A DNA stretch of 64,000 nt, from assembly GCA_047967505.1 (NCBI GenBank), contig CM106541.1. One strand, written 5' to 3'. Positions 56,983-64,000 of the stretch are shown here, piece by piece (within the stretch, counting starts at the first letter, position 1; every line of letters begins with the position of its first letter). The translations under genes were made by a program, and so were the position numbers. A model generated the notes under the pieces. The model was not told where the DNA came from. It searched no databases and was given only the letters and a program-made list of their open reading frames with translations. This DNA comes from Dipteris shenzhenensis. Lineage: Eukaryota > Polypodiophyta > Polypodiopsida > Gleicheniales.

Positions 56983-57780
56983 ATGTTATGTACCCGGAAG
57001 CTAATCCTTGGATAAATGGACATAAACCAATAGGGTTAGGGGGGCACGGAGAAGCAGGCTCACACGGTCTAGAACATTAGCAAAGGGCCAATTGGCAATA
57101 TTTAGGCACGATGCTTTTTGGAAAGCAGGATGCTTTTCTCTATAAGGGTGGCCAAGGCTATTGTGTTTGTATTCAGTGCGTACACACCACTAGATGGTTT
57201 GGTCTAGATCATGAGCCTAAAGTCCTATCTTCTACATGGCGGATCACTAGATACCATGATGGGGGTTCCTTTGGACAGTTCCGGTGGTATGGGATGCTGT
57301 GATGGGAATGGCCTTGTGGGAGTCTGAAATCTAGCCCACATGCTAGGGGGCTGGGAGGTGAATGGCCTGCTAATCTTTATTTTGGTTTTTTAATTTTGTT
57401 TGGACTGTCTTTAAAGTTAGACCCTTAGTACCAGCTTTTGCTATAGGAAGATCTCATTCTTAATTTGGCTTGTGGCCCACAAAGGCTGGCCCATAGATCA
57501 GGGCTGGTGTAAAGGAGTATAAATGGGATCTGCTATTGTTATGCAGCAAGCGGCGGACACGAGACGATTGCTGCCCCAATGATCCCTCAATATTGTCGCC
57601 AAGATGTGGAGGATGAAACAGGTCTGCACCTGGGGTGCTATGGTAGTATGGCTGATAGAGGCATGTCATGCTTTCCCCACTGAGATGTCTCTCTGGTTTA
57701 CAAAGATAAGTGGATTGAGTGTCATCTACCTCCAGGACATTCCAAATTCTATCCTGCCATCCTGGCAGCACCCCTAGAGG
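56983..57780 (+). other. Possible chromovirus 3' LTR and LINE 5' flank
   Basis: It begins with TGTTATGTACCC after a polypurine tract, so at least its left part may be an LTR. No second copy exists to define the end. The right part (to about 57780) may be the start of the LINE, but no ORF1 motif was recognised. Confidence 0.35.
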
Positions 57781-60700
57781 GGCTCTTGCCAGAGGACAGT
57801 GTCTAGGAGACAGTAACCAGCATCACTGCCTAGAACATCTGTATAGCATGTTGGCCTAGTGATTAGGCAGCTGATCCGGAACCAGCTTCATCCAGGCGTC
57901 ACTAGAGGTGCTATTGATATCCTTTTTATCGAGGAACACAAGCTGGATGCCAGTGATTGCTCTAAGTCTGGCAAACTGCTTTCAGGACATACCTTCTGGT
58001 CGCCTGCTATGCGCACAAGGGGAGGTAACTTGCATTTCGGTCTCTCTTTCTATTCTCCCCTTGGTTGCTGGTCATGGTATTATCTCCCCTTCTAGAGCTC
58101 AATGGATCATTAATTTGATTGGAGGGCGTAAGATTGGTCTTCTCAATCTTTATGCTCCCAACAACAGAGGGGAGTGGATCTCCTTTTGGAAGGAGTTACT
58201 CTCTTGGGCCCCCATTGCAGATTCTTGGATCATTGGTGGCGACTTCAACATGGTTGAGTTGCCTTCAGACAAAAAGGGAGGCAGACAGGGTGGAATTCAT
58301 TCTTTGGAGAGGGCAGCCTTGGATGCCTTCCTCTTTCAGTTCAGTGGTAAGGACACTTGGTTGGATGATGCCTTTCATATTATGCCACAGTCACTCCTGT
58401 ACTCTTGGTTGAACAGGAGAATAGACATGGCCATTCATGCACGGATTGACACATTTTATGTAGACGATTGGGCACTTGACAGAGGAGGATCTGTATGCAT
58501 TTCTACTGGGGCTTCCACCTCAGATCATTTTCCAGTGGTGTTGCAGATTCTTGAGCCTCATCGGAGAGGACGCTCTATTAGTGTCAGGATTCCGGATGCT
58601 TTCTATGCAGAGGAGAGCCTCACGGAGGATATTTTACAGATTTGGGTTTCTCACATACAGGGTGGAGCTGTCCACCCATCTCAGGTAGCTGCAGCCTTAT
58701 CCGGAATTAGTGACTATTATCATACAATCGCTGATTCTAGGAGACGTGAGATTCTCAGATGTGAGATTGGTATACGCCAGCAGTTAGCGTCCCTTCAAAG
58801 GGAAGAGCAAAAGAGGCCCACAGATGCTTGGATTCAGGAGCGCCTTGCTGCAACAAGGGCTCATTTGCAGACATTGTTGGATCAGAGAGCAGAGTATGCC
58901 TTTCATGCACGGGAATCCTTTTGGATTCAGATGGGTGGCAGGGTCAACAAACAGTTTTTCTCTACTCATGGGCCCAGACATAGTAGAGATAGTGTTTCAC
59001 AGCTTGTTGACTCAGACGGGGTGTTACAGTCAGATCCTGATGCTGTCATGCGTGTAGCTTCAGACTTTTTTGCATCCCTTCTTACTGCAGATCCAGGCAC
59101 ACAGGCCATTGATGATGCCAGAGAGGTTATTTGGCAGTGTATCCCTGTATTAGTGAAGGATGAGATGTATGTTTCTCTGGATGCACCTTTCACCAATGCA
59201 CAATTCAAGACTGCATTACTTGCCCTTCGCAAGGGCAAGTGCCCAGGTTCAGATGGACTTACCCCCTCCCTTTTTACTACTTTTTGGGAGCAGATTGGTG
59301 ATCACATTATATCAGCCCTGCAGGGCGTGTGGGACTCTGGTGAGATGCCAGACTCACTTACAGATGGTCTCATTCATCTCATCCCAAAGGGGGGTAATAG
59401 GAATCTTGTGTCTCAATGGAGACCCATCACTCTATTGGGCACTTTTTACAAGATTCTGCGAAAGCCATCAGTCTGCGGCTACAAGTTTTTCTTCTAGATT
59501 TGATTCATGACACGCAAACAGGGTCTGTGCATGGCAGAAGTATTTTTGATAATATTTTCTCATTTTGGGAGGCCTCAGAATGGGCCATGCAGAGCCGCCA
59601 GAGATTGGCCATTCTACTCTTGGACTTTGAGAAAGCTTACGACAGAGTAGACTGGGATTTTTTAGAGGGTACTCTATCTCGCTTTGGTTTTTCAGATGCA
59701 TGGATTAGAGGAGTATCCTCTTTCTACAGATCAGCCCCTAGCAGTTTCTCATTGGCGGGGTAAGAGGGAACAGGTTTCAGGTTTCCAGATCCGTCCGCCA
59801 GGGATGTCCTCTTGCCCCGTTTCTTTTTCTGTTTGTGGCGGAAGCTATGAGTATCTACATTAGATCTCAAGCTGATATTTATGGGCTGAGGCTTCCTATT
59901 CGCCGGGAAGAAGAGCTCCTGGATAGTGAGTTGGCAGATGACACGGCTGTTTTTTTGGATGCCTCCCCCAGGACACTCACTTCCTTTCGGACAGCCTTGG
60001 ATTTGTTTTGCACGGCTGCAGGTGCACACATTAATTGGCATAAATCCAGTGGTTTTTGGATTTGCGAGGATCACACCCCGGATTGGGGTAATGATATTGG
60101 CTTCACTTGGGTACAGAGGGGCGTCTCCGTCATATATTTGGGCTGCCAGGTTGGGGTGGGCATCTCTCCTTCACAACAGTTTGCTCCGGTGTTGGAAAGC
60201 ATCAAAAGAAAGCTCCTTTTCTGGAGCTCAGCCAAACTTGACTTGGCCTCCAAGGTGGTGGTGGTTCACCAGGTTCTTCTAGCCACAGCATGGTTTGTAT
60301 GCTCTTGTTGGTGCCACTCTAGGGATTGTATCACTCAGCTTAAGAGGCCTGTACGAAACTTTTTATGGAGTGGTCTAGATGGCACAACTGATGTTACAGC
60401 CAGGGTGGCTTGGGAGACCTTGATTCTTCCTACAAGAGAAGGGGGTTTGAATATCATCGACCCAGATCTACAGTGCAGAGCTTTACTCTGCAAGTTCGTT
60501 GTGAGAGGGCTTATGCCAGGGCAAGAGCCTTGGAAGGATTTTTTTATCAGATGCATACAGTCTCGCATGCCCACTTCAGGAGAGGATTGGACACACAGTA
60601 CTAGATGGGTTTTCACCACAGCCCACCTCAGGTCTCCCTCTTCCCCTCTTATGGTTGCTATCCTAAAAGCATGGGCCAGCTTCAGGAGTACTCTTCGTAG

Positions 60701-60809
60701 GATTCCCCCATCCACCCGTGAAGAGATTGAAAGGCAGCCTATCATGTGGAATGACAGGATTTTGGATGAGCTTGGCAGACCACTTGGAGCTTCTCCTTAC
60801 ATGTAGTGG
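57780..60809 (+). mobile_element. L1-like LINE copy A, 3'-truncated
   Basis: Endonuclease, RT and part of the post-RT region read in plus orientation, with few breaks. It ends abruptly at 60809 where it changes, at the three bases TGG, into RT sequence of a second copy (LINE B). No ORF1 is recognised and the 5' boundary is approximate. It belongs to another family than the LINE at 17301-23287. Confidence 0.85.
57859..60806 (+). pseudogene. LINE A ORF2: endonuclease and reverse transcriptase
   Basis: The endonuclease has DILFIEEHKLDASD (catalytic Glu), WIIGGDFNMVELPSD and STSDHFPVVLQI (SDH). A frameshift lies near 58020-58090. The frame is then open for 529 residues (57908-59497): an alpha-helical linker, then RT blocks GKCPGSDGLTPSLFTTF and QWRPITLLGTFYKI. 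A frameshift near 59455 leads to DLIHDTQTGSVHGRSIFDN and LLLDFEKAYDRVDWDFL (first catalytic Asp), another near 59770, then SELADDTAVFLD (catalytic ADD, 59934-59945) and a long tail to a TAG at 60804. Catalytic residues are kept, with only frame breaks, so the copy is fairly young. Confidence 0.88.
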
Positions 60810-62622
60810 CCTATCACACTTCTGGGGACTTGTTACAAGATTCTGGCCAAGGCATGTAAGAGATTACAAAGATATGGCGTTGTAGGCATAAAGTCAACCC
60901 TATGGTTACAAGATTCTAGCCAAGGCAATCAGCCTCCGATTGCAACCCCTTCTCCCAGATGACAGAGTAGATTGGAGTTTTTTGGAGGGCACCCTTCTAC
61001 GTTTTGGCTTTACTGATGCTTGGATCAGAGGTGTTTCCTCTTTGTACATATCAGCCCACAGCCAGGTACTTATTGGTGGGGTAAAGGGTGAGAGATTTTA
61101 GATTTTCAGATCAGTCCGTCAAGGATGCCCCCTTGCTCCTTTTCTTTTTTTGTTCGTGGCTAAAGCTATGAGTATCTATGTTAGATCTCATGCTCACATC
61201 TTTGGGCTGAGACTTCCCATCAGAAGGGAAGTGGAGCTACTTGACAGTGAGTTGGAAAATGACACAGCAGTTTACTTGGATGCCACACCACAGACGCTCA
61301 CTTCTTTCAAGATAGCATTCGATTTATTTTGCTTGGCGGCGGGGGCGCAGATAAATTGGCATAAATCCAATGGCTTTTGGATCAGTGATGAGGACACTCC
61401 AGTTTGGGGGCTTGACATAGGATTCACTTGGGTTCAGAGGGGTGTGCTAGTCAGGTATTTGGGCTGCCAGGTCGGCTTGGATATTTCTTCCAAGCAGCAG
61501 TTTGCTCCCGTGTCGGAGAGCATCAAGAGGAAGCTCCTTTTTTTGAGCTCAGCCAAGCTATATCTTGCCTCTAGAGTTGTGGTGGGGTCAACCAAGTCCT
61601 CTTGGCCACGGCCTGGTTTGTTTGTTCATGCTGGTGCCGTTCTAGGGATTGCATCACTCAGCTCAGGAGACCGATCAGAAATTTTCTTTGGAGTGGGCTT
61701 GATGGCACAGCAGATGCATTAGCCAGGGTGACTTGGGAGACCCTCATCCTCCCTACACAGGAAGAGGGTCTCAATATTATTGATCCAGATTTACAGTGCA
61801 AAGCTTTACTCTGCAAGATGGTGGTGCGGGGACTTATGCCAAGGCAGGAGCCGTGGAAGGCCTTTTCTATTAGCAGCATATAGACGTGCACACCTTCTTC
61901 AGGAGGAGACTGGATGAGCAATATTAGGTGTATTTTCACCACAGCACACCTCAGATCACCTTCGTCCCCTCTCATGGTTGCCATTCTGAAAGCATGGGCT
62001 AGTTTCAGGAGCACGCTTTGTAGGATTCCTCCTTCCTCTCGGTGAAGAGATTGATAGGCAACCGATCATGTGGAATGACTGTATATTGGATGATCATGGC
62101 AGACCACTTGGTGCCTCACTCTACATGCAGTGGTTCAGGTGGGAGAGGGGACCCGCCTCATCATTGGGGTCATGGAAAGCTTTCCGCAGGCTTCCAGAGG
62201 AGACCAAATCTCAGTTGACAGGACATCTCAGAGGGAGTGCAGGGAGGATCTTGCAGATTGAGGCAACCCTTCCAGCGGATTGGGTAGACACAGATTATAT
62301 GCCACTCACTTGCTCCACTTGGGCAGGTACTTTTACAAAAGGCGGTGTTCCTCTTCAGGTTTTGGCCTTTCGAGATGCACATGAGGATGCTTTGGTTTTT
62401 AGTGTGCATGATGGTGACAGATTGCTCAGGTCCACAGAGGACATCTTGCTTGAGTCTGCTTTTCAGCCTATCAGGGTTGTAGGTCTTTTGGTGCAGGGAT
62501 CAGATTCAGAGTGGTTCCTCGACCCAGACCCCCAACTTCTCTCCACCGGATCTTGGAGGCTTTGGCTCTTCCCATTAGGTGTTTGCAGTGGGACCCTGGA
62601 GAGTAGGAGTGGATTGACGTAG
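60807..62622 (+). pseudogene. LINE B reverse transcriptase and post-RT region
   Basis: After the RT start, the stretch from 'LLPD' to 'DRVDW' (about 45 residues in copy A, including DFEKAY with its catalytic Asp) is missing at about 60958. Next come VRQGCPLAPFLFLFVAKAMS and ELENDTAVYLD, where the ADD box is END, so the second catalytic site is also lost. Frameshifts near 61590 and 61880 break the chain, but 62068-62622 is open for 184 residues (MWNDCILDDHGRPLGASLYM, a tail continuing past the point where copy A ends). Confidence 0.85.
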
Positions 62623-63570
62623 GGCATCGAGAGAAGATCATCCTCTTCTTTCATTACATGGTCAGTAATGCCAGGAGATTCGAGCTCAGTAGTAGAGGTT
62701 GGAGACCTTCCAGAGTTCCTTATTGGGAGTCATTTGATATCACTGCGGATTTGCAGAGGTGCTTCTAGAAGAGACTCTGGAAATCCCATAGGAATAGAAA
62801 GATCACTCTTTTCTTTTGGCTTTCTATCCATGGTGGGATTGCAGTGAACCTTTGGAAATCCAGGTTCGGAGCCGACCCTACTTGCCCTTGTTGCCTCTCT
62901 GCTTCGGAGACTATTTAGCATTGCTTATGGGATTGCAGACAGGCGAGGATGATTTGGATGGGGTAAGTAGCCAGGATTATCAGTCACTTTGCCCACTCCC
63001 CATTCTTTATGAGATGGGGCTCAGTGGCTTTCTCTTACAGGGCCTCAGGTATTCTATGAGAGACTTGAATCCTCTCGGGCCATTTCGATTCGACGTCATC
63101 CGGTTGAGTCCTGTTCTTTGGATGTAATACCACACCTTCCTTTTGCAGCTGTACATGCCTCTGTGGATACCTCTTTGAAGATTCTAGCGAGCATAGCAGC
63201 CTGGCATATCTAGAGAGCCAGATGCACAGAGGCATTGGAGGGAACTCAGGTTCATCCCGTGCACACATTGGCTAGTATCTGGACAGACACCATACATACC
63301 TTGATGGCTGTATGGACGAGTATGCAGGGAGACTCCCGTGCAGCCTTAGCTAGGAGGGCTTCTTTCTTCAAGCAATGGAAGGATTCTCCTTTCTTCTCTG
63401 ATACTCCTACAGATTTGAGGTGGCACTTTTAGCCTCAGCCTTGGTTGTTTTCCACCTCACTTTGAGGGGGTTTATTTAACCTCAAGATTTTATGATGCAT
63501 TTCGCTTTGAGCTTGCTCTCGCGGGTTTTTTCTCTTACTTAATAGAAGTCTCTTTCTTGAAAAAAAAAAA
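62623..63570 (+). pseudogene. LINE B zinc-binding domain, 3' UTR and poly(A)
   Basis: Around 62790-62940 the frame reads KITLFFWLSIHGGIAVNLWK, then TCPCCLSASETI-stop-HCLWDCRQA, the zf-RVT pattern C-x2-C...H...C with a stop inside. A C-terminal tail (ASIAAWHI, then TDTIHTLMAVWTSMQGDSRA and FFKQWKDSPFFSDTPTDLRW) follows to a TAG at 63430. About 130 bases of 3' UTR end in A-run 63560-63570. Confidence 0.8.
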
Positions 63571-63810
63571 CTGAAAGGAGGAAAAGTTTTTCGTGGAGAA
63601 CTCTATTTCCAAAACTTTTTGGATTTAAAGTTACATTTTTCCAAGATCTACAAGGAGTCCAGCCATCCTGAACACTTTAGGCCCACAAGAAGCTTTCTAA
63701 ATATCAAAAGGTTTACAATTTTGTATCTGTCCTTCAACAGCTCACATAAAGAATCTTGAGCAACAGCCACAACTCTCTAATGAGCAATGAGTTTGAGCTA
63801 GAGTCTCCAA
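63571..63810 (-). other. Interior of an LTR element cut by the left neighbour
   Basis: This lies between the LINE B tail and the primer site at 63811 and should be the leader of a minus-strand LTR element. No coding motif is visible in it. Confidence 0.4.
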
Positions 63811-63823
63811 AACTCTGATACCA
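63811..63823 (-). other. Primer-binding site of an element leaving the window
   Basis: The plus strand reads AACTCTGATACCA; its complement TGGTATCAGAGTT is the Met-tRNA type with two changed bases. It marks the start of a minus-strand LTR element. Confidence 0.75.
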
Positions 63824-64000
63824 TATCAAAAGGAATCTCTTAGCGAAATTGACAAGGAATACATAAGAAGCCAAATGTACAGAGGAGCAATATTTAAAGA
63901 TAATAAGGATGAGTCATAGTCGAGAAAATCCAAAGGAGATACTAGAGAATGAAGCACATACAAATTTATGGCCAAATGAGCAATTTAGTGAGGAGAGGAA
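63824..64000 (-). mobile_element. 5' LTR of a minus-strand element, incomplete
   Basis: It begins TATCAAAAGG (TG would be expected, so probably TA by mutation) next to the primer site, and continues past the window end. No second LTR is visible to confirm it. Confidence 0.5.

Larger units (their letters stand above)
60807..63570 (+). mobile_element. L1-like LINE copy B, 5'-truncated, with poly(A) tail
   Basis: It starts in the RT region (WPITLLGTCYKILAKA at 60807) and goes on through RT, post-RT and zinc-binding regions to an A-run at 63560-63570. From about 60960 on it parallels copy A closely. A duplicated 23-base block (60832-60854 and 60905-60927) encloses about 50 foreign bases, and a stretch of RT has been lost (see the RT entry). 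Confidence 0.88.

Noticed and set aside
57460-57771. 103-residue minus-strand ORF
   Set aside because: No domain, and it lies between a chromovirus relic and LINE A; coding is not supported.

Overview
The window looks like land-plant nuclear DNA from a large, repeat-rich genome. The evidence is the density of LTR retrotransposons and plant-type LINEs, primer-binding sites for initiator Met-tRNA and Asp-tRNA, a Tat/Ogre-like Ty3 element with a second plant-type RNase H, long GA and TA microsatellites, and a relic of plant centromeric histone H3. Nothing is bacterial or organellar. I cannot name the species. The many old, stop-ridden copies suggest slow removal of repeats.

Layout, left to right. 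1-1.2 kb is unassigned. 1.2-6.9 kb is a decayed Ty3-type element (LTR end, tRNA-Asp primer site, gag, protease). 7-12.6 kb is a 5'-truncated Tat-like Ty3 element (zinc knuckle, protease, RT, two RNase H domains, integrase, 3' LTR), followed by a roughly 170-bp tandem array (12.7-13.4 kb). 13.8-15.5 kb holds two small unassigned minus-strand ORFs. 17.2-23.3 kb is a minus-strand LINE split by a non-autonomous LTR element (18421-20418, TSD GATAT). A lone LTR at 23288-23601 joins it to the 3' half of a Copia element (to 26243). 26.2-31.4 kb has microsatellites, a broken gene-like locus (28.0-29.46 kb), an antisense CENH3-like pseudogene (29.68-30.1 kb) and a tiny LINE 3' end with a clear TSD. 33170-38282 is a full-length minus-strand Copia element (TSD ATTAC). 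39.1-39.4 kb is an LTR relic. 40024-45517 is a full-length Copia element of the same family as the 23.6-kb fragment (TSD GTACT). 45.5-50.8 kb is AT-rich with no recognisable gene. 50.8-52.2 kb has local tandem duplications and an unassigned ORF pair. 53145-55745 is a young LTR element that encodes only an intact Gag (TSD AATAC). 55.9-57 kb has a LINE relic, a 400-bp G-rich tract and a chromodomain relic. 57.8-63.57 kb is two copies of one LINE family joined head to tail. At 63.8 kb another LTR element starts on the minus strand and runs off the end.

Almost everything here is selfish DNA at different stages of decay. The polymerase genes I could read all carry stops, frameshifts or lost catalytic residues. 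The one intact retroelement ORF is the 300-residue Gag at 54282-55184. It could move only with enzymes supplied in trans. No complete, convincing host gene is present. The best host-derived candidates are the locus at 28034-29460, the basic-protein ORF at 13824-14252 and the ORF pair at 51565-52182. All calls were made by eye, and no database search was run.
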